Assembly (NCBI GenBank): GCA_035707105.1
Contig: DASSUI010000040.1
Location: forward strand, 1 to 64,000
Origin: JACDAN01 sp035707105
GTDB taxonomy: Bacteria; Actinomycetota; Thermoleophilia; Gaiellales; Gaiellaceae
Direction of reading: 5' to 3'
DNA length: 64,000 nucleotides
Shown in pieces: positions 1-7,811 of the stretch. The notes under the pieces are model-generated. The model saw only the letters and a list, made by a program, of their open reading frames with translations. It had not been told where the DNA came from and did not search any database. Within the stretch, counting starts at the first letter, position 1. Every line of letters begins with the position of its first letter. Both the position numbers and the translations under genes were made by a program.

Positions 1-864
1 GTCGAGGCCGCGAGAGGCGAAGCGAGAGTAGAGCGCCATGCTCAGCACCGGGGCCGGGACTCCCTCCTCGATCGCCGCGATCGACGTCCAGCGCCCCTCG
101 CCCGAGTCCGACACTCGCCCCTCGTAGTCGGAGAGGTCCGGCGACTCCTGAAGCGCCTGGGCGGTCAGGTCCAGAAGCCAGGACCCGATCACGCTCCCCC
201 TTCGCCAGAGCTCGGTGACCTCCGGGATGTCGAGCTCGTACTGGTAGTGCTCGGGATGGTCCAGCGGGGCCGTCTCGGCGTCCGCCTCCCGCTCGGTGCT
301 GCCGACGTCGGCGTTCCGCAGGATGTTCAGGCCCTCGGCGTATGCGGCCATCACGCCGTACTCGATGCCGTTGTGGACCATCTTCACGAAGTGGCCCGCG
401 CCCGACGGGCCGACGTGCGCGAAGCCGCCCTCCGGCGCCAGCGCCTCGAAGGCGGAGACGAGGCGGCCGACCGGTTCCGCCTCGCCGCCGGCCATCAGCG
501 CGAACCCCTCCTGGAGGCCCCAGATCCCGCCGGAGACGCCGACGTCAAGGAAGAAGAGGCTGCGCTCGCCGGCCTCGGCCGCCCGCCGCTGCGAGTCGCG
601 GAAGTTCGAGTTGCCGCCGTCGACGATCGCGTCGCCGGCTTCGAGGATCCCGACCAGCTCGCGGAACGTGCTCTCCGTGACCTCTCCCGCCGGGACCATC
701 ATCCACACGTGGCGCGGCGGGTCGAGCTGCTGCGCGAGCTCGGCCAGCGAGCCGGCGGTCGACTCGACGTTCGGGTCGTAGGTCTTGACGTCGTGGCCGG
801 CGCGGCGCAGCCGCTCGGTCATCCCGGCCCCCATCCGGCCGAGGCCGACCATGCCGAGCTGCAT
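1..864 (-). CDS. gnd: 6-phosphogluconate dehydrogenase, decarboxylating (C-terminus cut by window edge)
   Basis: Oxidative pentose phosphate enzyme: converts 6-phosphogluconate to ribulose 5-phosphate and CO2 while reducing NAD(P)+. The visible 288 codons begin at ATG 864 and run off the left edge. Seen: Rossmann motif GLGRMG (residues 7-12), GGNSN (83-87), SGGIWG (111-116) and the catalytic stretch GHFVKMVHNG with Lys161 and Asn165. Motif spacing fits the short form of about 300 residues, which is often NAD-preferring, rather than the 470-residue form; cofactor preference is inference. The start overlaps the pgi stop as TGATG, so it is probably translationally coupled as the last visible gene of a leftward rpiB-tal-pgi-gnd operon. 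Confidence 0.93.
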   Translation of the reverse strand, partial: MQLGMVGLGRMGAGMTERLRRAGHDVKTYDPNVESTAGSLAELAQQLDPPRHVWMMVPAGEVTESTFRELVGILEAGDAIVDGGNSNFRDSQRRAAEAGERSLFFLDVGVSGGIWGLQEGFALMAGGEAEPVGRLVSAFEALAPEGGFAHVGPSGAGHFVKMVHNGIEYGVMAAYAEGLNILRNADVGSTEREADAETAPLDHPEHYQYELDIPEVTELWRRGSVIGSWLLDLTAQALQESPDLSDYEGRVSDSGEGRWTSIAAIEEGVPAPVLSMALYSRFASRGLD

Positions 865-2165
865 CAGACGTCCTCCAGACGGACCCGGACGACCGTCCGG
901 CCGCGCTCCCGCAGCGCCTCGAAGTCGCCGACCGCCTGGGCTGCGATCAGGGTCCGGAAGCCGAAGTCCCGGCCGGGGATCGGCAGCTCCTCGCCGAGAT
1001 CGTCCACGACCTGGACGAAGAGGCCGATGTCGGGCCCGCCCTTGTGGAGCTGGCCCGTCGAGTGGAGGTAGCGCGGCCCGAGGCCGACGGAGACCGCGGC
1101 GCCCGTCTCGGCGGCGCGACGCCGGAGCGGCTCGAGCTCGCCCCCGCGCTGCGGGTCCACGAACGCCTGGATCGCGACGTACCGGCCCTCGCCGGCCTCG
1201 GCGAGCAGGTCGTCGAGTGACCCTTCCGGACCCGTCCCGGGGTCTGACCCCGGGCCACGGCTCGAAAGGACGGCCTGCGTCTTGTCCTTGGCGGCCTGCA
1301 CGTTCGGCTGGTCGAACGGGTTGATGCCGAGCACCGAGCCGGCCACGGCGACCGCGAACTCCCACCGGAAGAACTCCCGGCCGAGCTCGTACGGGTCGGG
1401 AAGCCGGATCTCCGGCGCGGCTCCGGCGTCCCGGACCGGGACGATCCCCTTGCCCTCCTTGCCGGTCGACTCGGCGACGAGCTGCTCGACCCAGAGGCCG
1501 AACTCTGCGTCGACCTCGAGAAACGGCTGCTCGGCGAGCCAGAACCCGAGGTCCAGCCCGGGGTTTCCGTCGGAGAGCCTGCAGGCCTCCCGCATCTCCT
1601 CCGCACGGTCGAGCAGCCGCACGACGTCGATCCCCATCAGGGCAGCCGGCAGCAGCCCGAAGACCGAGAGCGCCGAGTACCTCCCGCCGATCGTCGGCTC
1701 GCCGTAGAAGACGTCCTGCGAGAGCTCCGCGAGCGGCGAGCCGGGGTCGGTGATCACCGCGAACCGGCCGCCCTTGGCGCGGAAGTAGTCCGCGTGCGAG
1801 CGCGTCTCGAGCGTGGTGCCCGACTTCGACGCCGCGACGAAGAGCGTCCGCTCGATCTCGACCCTCTTCTCGAGCCGCCGGATCGCCGTCGGGTGCGTGG
1901 TGTCGAGGACGTGGAAGCGCTCGGCGGCGAAGAACCGGCGCAGCACCTCCGGCGCGAGGCTCGACCCGCCCATCCCCATGAGGACGACCTGGTCGACGTC
2001 CGCCTCCAGCCGGCTCGCGTACTCGACCAGCTCGTGCGCCCGCTCCCGCATCCGGGCCGGCTCGTCGAGCCAGCCGAGCCAATGCGCCTCGTCGCCGCCG
2101 GTCCAGACGGACGGATCCCGCTCCCAGATCCGCTCGATGAGCTCGGCGGGAGCGAGGGTGCTCAA
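864..2165 (-). CDS. pgi: glucose-6-phosphate isomerase
   Basis: Interconverts glucose 6-phosphate and fructose 6-phosphate, linking glycolysis to the pentose phosphate genes around it. The 433-residue product has the SIS-type sugar-binding motifs GGSSLAP (near 66) and SKSGTTLET (near 113). Start TTG 2165 is chosen because it overlaps the tal stop (TTGA) and gives a normal N-terminus. Reading on upstream in this frame only crosses tal in the wrong frame. Around residues 303-310 a dispersed palindromic repeat is embedded in frame and encodes PGSDPGTG in what looks like a surface linker; the same peptide occurs in sufD. The family is established; tolerance of the insertion is inferred from the intact frame. 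Confidence 0.93.
   Translation of the reverse strand: MSTLAPAELIERIWERDPSVWTGGDEAHWLGWLDEPARMRERAHELVEYASRLEADVDQVVLMGMGGSSLAPEVLRRFFAAERFHVLDTTHPTAIRRLEKRVEIERTLFVAASKSGTTLETRSHADYFRAKGGRFAVITDPGSPLAELSQDVFYGEPTIGGRYSALSVFGLLPAALMGIDVVRLLDRAEEMREACRLSDGNPGLDLGFWLAEQPFLEVDAEFGLWVEQLVAESTGKEGKGIVPVRDAGAAPEIRLPDPYELGREFFRWEFAVAVAGSVLGINPFDQPNVQAAKDKTQAVLSSRGPGSDPGTGPEGSLDDLLAEAGEGRYVAIQAFVDPQRGGELEPLRRRAAETGAAVSVGLGPRYLHSTGQLHKGGPDIGLFVQVVDDLGEELPIPGRDFGFRTLIAAQAVGDFEALRERGRTVVRVRLEDV
1225..1270. repeat. palindromic GGGGTCTGACCCC repeat inside pgi (copy R1)
   Basis: The core is an inverted repeat, CCCGGGGTC-T-GACCCCGGG, flanked by TGACCCTTCC on the left and CACGGCT on the right, as in the intergenic copies. 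It lies wholly inside the pgi reading frame without shifting it. On the coding strand it reads PGSDPGTG. Confidence 0.85.
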
Positions 2166-3268
2166 GCCGCTACGAGCTCGGCCCGCTTGGCCTGAACCCC
2201 CTCGAGCAGCTCGTCGAAGGAGTCTGCGAACTTCTGCACACCCTCCTCTTCGAGCACCCGGGTGACGTCGTCGTAGTCGACCCCGACGCTGGCCAGCTCG
2301 TCGAACAGCCGCTCGGCCTCGTCGATTCCCTCCTCGAGCGTCGGCCGTACCTCGCCGTGGTCCTGGAACGCCGCGATGGTCTCCTTCGGCATCGTGTTCA
2401 CGGTCTCGGGGCCGATCAGCTGCTCGACGTACATCACGTCGCGGTACTCCGGATTCTTCGTCGACGTCGAGGCCCACAGGCAGCGCTGGGTGGAGGCCCC
2501 ACGCTCCGCGAGGGCTTGCCACCGCGGGCCGGAGAAGATCTCCTTGTACCGCCGGTAGGCAAGCTTGGCGTTCGCGACCGCGAGCCGCCCCTTCAGCTCG
2601 TCGTGGACGCCGAGGGCGTCGAGCCGCTTGTCCGCCTCCGTGTCGACGCGGGAGACGAAGAAGCTGGCGACCGACGTGACGTCCCTCGGATCGCCGCCGC
2701 TCTCTACGAGCCGTTCCAGCCCTCGGATGTACGCCTCGGCGACATCGGCGTAGCGATCGAGGCCGAAGATCAGCGTGACGTTGATTCGCTTGCCGCGCGC
2801 GATCATCTCCTCGATCGCGGGCACGCCCGCCGCGGTGGCGGGGATCTTGACGTAGAGGTTCGGCTTGTCGACCGTGTCGTGGAACCGCTGCGCCTGCTCG
2901 ATCGTCGCCTCCGTGTCGTTCGCGATCGCCGGCTCGACCTCGAGGGAGACGTAGCCGTCCTGCCCCTCGGTGATGTCCCAGACCTGGCGCATGAGGTCGC
3001 ACGCCTCCCGGATGTCGTCGAAGGCGAGGCGGAAGAAGACCTCCCTGAGGTCGTCCTCCTCCGCGAGGACGTCGCGTAGCTGGTCGTCGTACCAGCCGCC
3101 CTCGGACATGGCCTTCTGGAAGATGGTCGGGTTGGAGGTGACGCCGACGACGGCGTCCTCGTCCATCAGCCGCCGGAGCTCGCCCGTCCGGAGCCACTCG
3201 CGCGACAGCGAGTCGATCCAGACGCTCTGTCCGTGCTCACTCAGTTCGTGCAGTCGTGACTTGGCCAC
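2162..3268 (-). CDS. tal: transaldolase
   Basis: Transfers a dihydroxyacetone unit between sugar phosphates in the non-oxidative pentose phosphate pathway. The 368-residue product is the long bacterial/cyanobacterial type. It shows TSNPTIFQKA near residues 44-53 and the Schiff-base lysine in YVKIPAT (Lys141). GTG 3268 is preferred over the upstream ATG at 3304 because GAGAGG lies 6 nt before it and the protein then starts MAKSRLHELSEHGQSVW, a typical N-terminus. The first 32 nt overlap the end of rpiB. The stop is shared with the pgi start (TTGA). Tal-Pgi fusions are known in other bacteria; here the two are separate but coupled. Confidence 0.93.
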   Translation of the reverse strand: MAKSRLHELSEHGQSVWIDSLSREWLRTGELRRLMDEDAVVGVTSNPTIFQKAMSEGGWYDDQLRDVLAEEDDLREVFFRLAFDDIREACDLMRQVWDITEGQDGYVSLEVEPAIANDTEATIEQAQRFHDTVDKPNLYVKIPATAAGVPAIEEMIARGKRINVTLIFGLDRYADVAEAYIRGLERLVESGGDPRDVTSVASFFVSRVDTEADKRLDALGVHDELKGRLAVANAKLAYRRYKEIFSGPRWQALAERGASTQRCLWASTSTKNPEYRDVMYVEQLIGPETVNTMPKETIAAFQDHGEVRPTLEEGIDEAERLFDELASVGVDYDDVTRVLEEEGVQKFADSFDELLEGVQAKRAELVAA

Positions 3269-3719
3269 TTGCAGCCTCTCTTTCCATCGCGTCGATCTTC
3301 TCAAGCCTTCTGCGGTAGCGCTCGCCGCCGTCGAACTCCGCGGCCAGGAAGGCGCGGACGAGCTCGCCGGACACGTCGGCCCCCACCACGCCGGAGCCGA
3401 TGCACAGCACGTTCATGTCGTCGTGCTCCACACCCTGGTGTGCCGAGTATGTGTCGTGGCAGATGGCGGCTCTTACGCCCGGGAGCTTGCAGGCCGCGAT
3501 CGCCGCGCCCACGCCGGATCCACAGACGAGGATCCCGCGCTCCGCGTCGCCGGAGCGGATCGCGTCGCCGATCTCCCGTGCCTTGTCGGGATAGTCCACC
3601 GGCGGCTCGGCTGCGTCGGTCCCGAGGTCGACGGCCTCGTGGCCGAGCGCCGTCAGCTCGTCGAGGACGCGCTCACGCAGCTTCACGCCTCGGTGATCGA
3701 ACGCCACCGCAACTCGCAT
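3237..3719 (-). CDS. rpiB: ribose-5-phosphate isomerase B
   Basis: Interconverts ribose 5-phosphate and ribulose 5-phosphate. The 160-residue LacA/RpiB-family protein begins MRVAVAFDHRG, has YPD in the substrate loop (43-45), Cys66 in CGSGVG as likely catalytic base, and HDDMNVLCIGSG (from about residue 99). ATG 3719 is the first gene of the leftward pentose phosphate operon. A -10-like TAACGT on the minus strand (3734-3729) lies 9 nt upstream, implying a very short leader. The divergent gene is tkt, so both arms of the pathway share one intergenic region. Confidence 0.93.
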   Translation of the reverse strand: MRVAVAFDHRGVKLRERVLDELTALGHEAVDLGTDAAEPPVDYPDKAREIGDAIRSGDAERGILVCGSGVGAAIAACKLPGVRAAICHDTYSAHQGVEHDDMNVLCIGSGVVGADVSGELVRAFLAAEFDGGERYRRRLEKIDAMEREAASGQVTTARTE

Positions 3720-3727
3720 CGCTCGAT

Positions 3728-3734
3728 TACGTTA
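3728..3734. promoter_or_regulatory. overlapping divergent -10 hexamers for rpiB and tkt
   Basis: TACGTT (3728-3733, plus) and TAACGT (3734-3729, minus) overlap almost completely. The plus promoter would start transcription near 3740, at the left edge of palindromic element A, which would make that element the 5' leader of tkt. No convincing -35 was found. Confidence 0.5.
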
Positions 3735-3737
3735 CCC

Positions 3738-3905
3738 CTAGTGTCCCTTCACGTAATGCAGCCCAGCTTCTCGGTCGCGAGCACCAAGCCAGACTTCGCA
3801 CTCGACCGAGCCAAGGCTGGACAGCCCTGGGGAGGGCGAGGGTGGAGTCTGGCGAGGCGTGATCGCGGGCGAGAAGCCGGCGTGAATTGCGTGGAGGGGC
3901 ACTAG
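3738..3905 (+). ncRNA. palindromic start-site element, copy A (candidate structured leader of tkt)
   Basis: A 168-nt element with terminal inverted repeats: CTAGTGTCCCTTCACG (3738-3753) and CGTGGAGGGGCACTAG (3890-3905). Inner helices pair GCTTCTCG (3766-3773) with CGAGAAGC (3870-3877), and GCCAGACT (3788-3795) with AGTCTGGC (3846-3853). The right end supplies GGAGGGG six nt before the tkt ATG at 3906 and is masked in the terminal helix. Copies at 27420 and 59907 keep the same helices with different bases. No ORF inside looks real. Structured cis-regulatory RNA is my preferred reading; a MITE- or REP-like DNA element is the alternative. Confidence 0.75.
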
Positions 3906-5735
3906 ATGGACGCCCCGGAACTGCGCGAACTGGGCCAGCAGCTGCGCGTGGACGCGGTGCGCGCGAGCGCCGAGGCGGGGTCGGGCCATCCGACCTCCTC
4001 GATGTCCGCGGCGGATCTCGCGGCCGTCCTGCTCGCGAACCACTTCCGCTACGACTTCGACCGGCCGAAGAATCCGGCGAACGACCGGCTCGTCTTCTCG
4101 AAGGGCCATGCCTCGCCGCTCGTGTACGGCCTCTTCCGGGCGGCGGGCGCGCTCTCCGAGGAGGAGTTCGGCACCTACCGCCAGTTCGGCAGCCGGCTGG
4201 AGGGACACCCGACGCCGGCACTGCCCTGGGTCGACGTGGCAACCGGCTCGCTGGGCCAGGGCCTCCCGATCGGCGTCGGCATGGCTATCGCCGGGAAGCG
4301 GCTCGACCGGCTGCCGTTCCGCGTCTGGGTCATCTGCGGCGACAGCGAGATGGCCGAGGGCTCGATGTGGGAGGCGGCCGAGCACGCGGCCTTCTACGCG
4401 CTCGACAACCTGACCGCGATCATCGACGTCAACCGGCTCGGCCAGCGCGGCGAGACCATGCACGGCTGGGACCTGTCCTCCTACTCGGACCGCCTTCGCG
4501 CCTTCGGCTGGCACGCGATCGAGATCGACGGCCACGACGTCGAGCAGATCGACGCGGCCTACCGCGAGGCCGGGTCCACGACCGGGAAGCCGACCGCCGT
4601 CGTCGCGAAGACGATCAAGGGCAAGGGGTACTCCAAGGTCGAGGACCAGGGCGGCTGGCACGGCAAGGCGATCGTCGAGGAGGCCGTGCAGGAGCTGGGC
4701 GGGATCCGGAACGTCACCGTCCAGGTCGCGCGCCCGGAGCCCGGCGAGCGCCACCGCTTCGACGCGCCCGGAACGCCGGCGTGGCCCAGCTACGAGCTCG
4801 GCTCGAAGGTCGCGACGCGGAAGGCGTACGGCGAGGCGCTCGCGGCACTGGGCGGCGAGGACGGCGACGTCGTCGCGCTCGACGGGGAGGTCTCCAACTC
4901 CACGTACTCGGAGATCTTCCAGGAGGCACATCCCGACCGGTTCTTCGAGATGTACATCGCCGAGCAGCAGATGGCCGCCGCGGCCGTCGGGATCCAGGTG
5001 CTCGGGTGGAAGCCGTTCGCGTCGACGTTCGCTGCGTTCTGGAGCCGGGCCTACGACTTCGTTCGCATGGCGGCGATCAGCCGGGCGACGCTGAAGCTGT
5101 GCGGCTCGCACGCCGGCGTCTCGATCGGCGAGGACGGGCCGTCGCAGATGGCGCTCGAGGACCTCGCCGCGTTCCGCGCCGTCAACGGCTCGACGGTCCT
5201 CTACCCCTGCGACGGGAACCAGACCGCGAAGCTCGTCAAGGAGATGGCCGGCCTGGAGGGGATCTCGTTCCTCCGGACGACGCGGGCGGACACGCCGGTG
5301 ATCTACGAGGCCGGTGACGACTTCCCGGTCGGTGGTTCGAAGACGGTCCGGTCGACGGACGACGACGACGTGACGATCGTCGCGGCCGGAATCACCGTCC
5401 ACGAGGCGCTCGCGGCTGCCGACCGACTGGCGGAAGAGGACGTCTCCGCCCGCGTGATCGACCTCTACTCGGTCAAGCCCGTCGACGTCGAGACGCTACG
5501 CGCGATCCGGACGCCGATCGTTACCGCGGAGGACCACTGGGCCGAGGGCGGGCTGGGCGAGGCCGTTCTGGCCGCGCTCGCCGGCGTCGAGGACCGGCCG
5601 CCCGTGCAGATCCTCGCCGTCCGGGACCTCCCGCATTCCGGCAAGCCTGCGGAGCTGCTCGCCGCCGCCGGGATCGACGCGCAGGCGATCGCCGAGGCGG
5701 CGCGGGCGCTCGTGGCAGCCCGAACGCCGGCCTGA
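3906..5735 (+). CDS. tkt: transketolase
   Basis: TPP-dependent transfer of two-carbon units between sugar phosphates in the pentose phosphate pathway. At 609 residues it is slightly shorter than the usual 650-680. Seen: GSGHPTSS with His28 near the N-terminus, the Mg/TPP motif GDSEMAEGSMWEA (near 147-159), a central pyrimidine-binding domain with SHAGVSIGEDGPSQ (near 400), and a C-terminal transketolase domain. ATG 3906 directly abuts the CTAG end of element A, whose GGAGGGG is the only ribosome binding site available. It diverges from rpiB-tal-pgi-gnd and completes the non-oxidative branch at one locus. Confidence 0.95.
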   Translation: MDAPELRELGQQLRVDAVRASAEAGSGHPTSSMSAADLAAVLLANHFRYDFDRPKNPANDRLVFSKGHASPLVYGLFRAAGALSEEEFGTYRQFGSRLEGHPTPALPWVDVATGSLGQGLPIGVGMAIAGKRLDRLPFRVWVICGDSEMAEGSMWEAAEHAAFYALDNLTAIIDVNRLGQRGETMHGWDLSSYSDRLRAFGWHAIEIDGHDVEQIDAAYREAGSTTGKPTAVVAKTIKGKGYSKVEDQGGWHGKAIVEEAVQELGGIRNVTVQVARPEPGERHRFDAPGTPAWPSYELGSKVATRKAYGEALAALGGEDGDVVALDGEVSNSTYSEIFQEAHPDRFFEMYIAEQQMAAAAVGIQVLGWKPFASTFAAFWSRAYDFVRMAAISRATLKLCGSHAGVSIGEDGPSQMALEDLAAFRAVNGSTVLYPCDGNQTAKLVKEMAGLEGISFLRTTRADTPVIYEAGDDFPVGGSKTVRSTDDDDVTIVAAGITVHEALAAADRLAEEDVSARVIDLYSVKPVDVETLRAIRTPIVTAEDHWAEGGLGEAVLAALAGVEDRPPVQILAVRDLPHSGKPAELLAAAGIDAQAIAEAARALVAARTPA

Positions 5736-5737
5736 GG

Positions 5738-6631
5738 TCAGACCGCGCGGCGCAGCTGCTCGTCCAGCGGGACGAGCGGGATGCCGAACGTGCGCACGGC
5801 CGCCTCGTTCGAGACGACGTTGTCGCCCGCCTCGAGCATGGTCAGGAGGTCCCGCGTCAGCGGGATGTTCCCGGGCAGGCGCTCGGTCACCGTTGCGGGG
5901 ATCCGCAAAAGGCCCGTCGGCAGGTGCATCGTCGGACGCCGGCGGATGCCGAGCACGTCCCGGATCTTCCGCCAGAGCTCGTTCCACGTCACGACGTCGG
6001 GGCCACCCACCTCGAAGAGCCGGTTCGCGGCCTCCGGCTTGTCGACCGAGGCGGCGAAGCACGCGCCGGCGTCGTCCACCCAGACCGGCTGGATCGCCTG
6101 CGTTCCACTGCCGACGATCCCCGTCACCGGCGCGTAGCGAGCGAGCTTCACGAAGGTCGGGAGGATCCCGCCGCCGCGACCGAAGATGAAGCTCGGCCGG
6201 AAGATGACGTGCTCGAGGCCGGAGGCCTTCACGTCCTGCTCCATCTGCCACTTCGCCCCGTAGTAGGGGACGAGGTCCTTGGTCTGCTCGCTCGTCCCGA
6301 GCGCGCTCATGAGCACGAAGCGTTTCGCGCCGCCCTCCTTCGCGGCCGCGAGCAGGTTGCGCGTCCCGTCGATCATCACGCGCTGGAACTGCTCCGGCCG
6401 GCCCTGCCTGATCGCGACGAGGTGGACGACGGCCTCCTGGCCCTCGGCGGCGCGGCGGAGGCTGTCCGCGTAGGTCATGTCCCCCTGGACGGCCTCGCGG
6501 CAGCGGATCCCGGCCTTTCGCCAGGAGCCTTGTTTCCGTTCGAGGACGCGAACGTCGTGGCCCGCGTCGGCGATCGCGTTCGCGATGCGCGGGCCGACGA
6601 AGCCGGTCGCGCCGGTGACGAGAACCCTCAC
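5738..6631 (-). CDS. NAD(P)-binding protein, atypical SDR / complex I 39-kDa-like family
   Basis: A 297-residue atypical short-chain dehydrogenase. It has an N-terminal Rossmann motif TGATGFVG, the internal sequence VVHLVAIRQG, and YYGAKWQMEQ in the place of the usual YxxxK. Proteins of this type resemble the NDUFA9/39-kDa accessory protein and NmrA-like epimerases; some bind NADPH without catalysis. The substrate is unknown. GTG 6631 is chosen because it overlaps the dcd stop as GTGA and gives the canonical start VRVLVTGATGFVG. The gene is convergent with tkt, with 2 nt between the stops. Confidence 0.8.
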   Translation of the reverse strand: MRVLVTGATGFVGPRIANAIADAGHDVRVLERKQGSWRKAGIRCREAVQGDMTYADSLRRAAEGQEAVVHLVAIRQGRPEQFQRVMIDGTRNLLAAAKEGGAKRFVLMSALGTSEQTKDLVPYYGAKWQMEQDVKASGLEHVIFRPSFIFGRGGGILPTFVKLARYAPVTGIVGSGTQAIQPVWVDDAGACFAASVDKPEAANRLFEVGGPDVVTWNELWRKIRDVLGIRRRPTMHLPTGLLRIPATVTERLPGNIPLTRDLLTMLEAGDNVVSNEAAVRTFGIPLVPLDEQLRRAV

Positions 6632-7203
6632 CTGACGCGCTCGCGGAAGTTCTCGTAGTAGCGGCTCGGCGTCGGCCCCTGCTGCCCCTGGTACTTGGAG
6701 CCGAGCGCGCCGGCGCCGTACGGCGTCTCGGCCGGCTCGGAGAGCTGCACGAACGAGAGCTGCCCGATCTTCATCGCGTGGTAGATCGTGATCGGGAGGT
6801 TCGCGACGTTCGAGAGCTCGAGCGTGACGTGGCCGTCCCAGCCGGGATCGATGAACCCGGCGGTCGAGTGGATGAGCAGGCCGAGGCGGCCGAGGCTCGA
6901 CTTCCCCTCCAGCCGGGCGACGAGGTCGTCGGGCAGGCGGATCCGCTCGAGCGTCGAGGCGAGAACGAACTCGCCCGGATGGAGGATGAACGGCCGCTCG
7001 TCGTCGATCTCGACGAGCTCGGTGAGCTCCTCCTGCGGCTCCTTGACGTCGATGTACGGGTAGCGCGCGTTGTGGAAGACGCGGAAGAAGCGGTCGACGC
7101 GAACGTCGACGCTGGACGGCTGCAGCAGCTCGGAGTCGTACGGATCGATCTCGATCCGTCCTTCGTCGAGCAACCGCCGAATGGTGCGGTCGGAGAGGAC
7201 CAC
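6628..7203 (-). CDS. dcd: dCTP deaminase (possibly bifunctional dCTP deaminase/dUTPase)
   Basis: Deaminates dCTP to dUTP for thymidylate synthesis. The 191-residue product begins MVLSDRTIRRLL, has the trimer-core sequence GKSSLGRLGLLIHSTAGF and the catalytic glutamate in GHVTLELSN, and ends with the usual YQGQQGPTPSR region. Many actinobacterial homologues also have dUTPase activity; the sequence alone does not let me decide. GTG 7203 is supported by a minus-strand TACAAT ending 7 nt upstream, so the mRNA is probably leaderless. It is first in a two-gene operon with the NAD-binding protein. Confidence 0.93.
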   Translation of the reverse strand: MVLSDRTIRRLLDEGRIEIDPYDSELLQPSSVDVRVDRFFRVFHNARYPYIDVKEPQEELTELVEIDDERPFILHPGEFVLASTLERIRLPDDLVARLEGKSSLGRLGLLIHSTAGFIDPGWDGHVTLELSNVANLPITIYHAMKIGQLSFVQLSEPAETPYGAGALGSKYQGQQGPTPSRYYENFRERVR

Positions 7204-7210
7204 CGCGCGG

Positions 7211-7220
7211 ATTGTAGGGT
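7211..7220. promoter_or_regulatory. bidirectional leaderless promoter: overlapping -10 hexamers
   Basis: TACAAT on the minus strand (7216-7211) ends 7 nt before the dcd GTG. TAGGGT on the plus strand (7215-7220) ends 6 nt before the deacetylase GTG at 7227. The hexamers share two base pairs, so the two RNA polymerases cannot bind together. Confidence 0.7.
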
Positions 7221-7226
7221 CGAGCC

Positions 7227-7811
7227 GTGATCGTCCGGTCGCGGCCCGACCTCGCGGCTCCGCTGCTCGCGCTGACGTTCGACGACGGGCCGTCGGAATG
7301 GACCGAGCCGATCCTGGCGCTTCTTGCCGCCCACGACGCGCGGGCGACGTTCTTCGTCGTCGGATCATCGGTCTCGGGCCGGGAGCCGATCGTCGCGGCG
7401 GCAAGGGCTGGCGGCCACGAGATCGGCAGCCACACGTTCTCGCATCCGCACCCGGCGGCGCTCGGGGACGAGGACCTGCGCGAGGAGATCAGGCGGGGAG
7501 CGCTCGCGGCGGACGCGCGGCTCGTGCGTCCGCCCTACGGCGAAGACGCGCAGCGATTCGACCGCCTCGCCGGCGAGCTCGGACTCGGCCCGACCGTCCT
7601 CTGGTCCGTGGATCCCGGCGACTGGGAGAGCGACGACCCCGGGGCGATCACCCGGCTCGTGGTCGACGGTGCAGAATCCGGCGCGATCGTCGACCTCCAC
7701 GACGGGCGCCGCGAGCAGCGCGCGACCGTCGACGCGCTCGCGAGCATCCTGCCGGAGCTTGCGACCCGCGGCCTCCGGTCGGTGACGATCTCGACGCTGC
7801 TGAGCGCCTAG
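7227..7811 (+). CDS. polysaccharide deacetylase (NodB/CE4 domain)
   Basis: A 194-residue metal-dependent carbohydrate esterase 4 protein, likely to remove N-acetyl groups from a wall or extracellular glycan. The CE4 motifs are in order: TFDDGP (catalytic base and metal Asp), HTFSHP (metal His pair), RPPYG, DPGDW and DLHDG. No signal peptide or membrane anchor is visible, so it is either cytoplasmic or exported by another route. GTG 7227 is supported by TAGGGT ending 6 nt upstream. The stop overlaps the stop of the convergent aldo/keto reductase gene within CTAG. The true substrate is unknown. Confidence 0.88.
   Translation: MIVRSRPDLAAPLLALTFDDGPSEWTEPILALLAAHDARATFFVVGSSVSGREPIVAAARAGGHEIGSHTFSHPHPAALGDEDLREEIRRGALAADARLVRPPYGEDAQRFDRLAGELGLGPTVLWSVDPGDWESDDPGAITRLVVDGAESGAIVDLHDGRREQRATVDALASILPELATRGLRSVTISTLLSA

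Noticed and set aside
864..3197. A 777-codon minus-strand frame spanning pgi and tal that looks like a fusion protein
   Set aside because: The part over tal is in the wrong frame (Arg/Gly-rich, no family match). The true tal frame ends at 2162 with a TTGA overlap with pgi.
3738..3905. Palindromic element as an ordinary bidirectional terminator
   Set aside because: It is too long, has three nested helices with conserved unpaired segments, and always ends at a start codon rather than between convergent genes.
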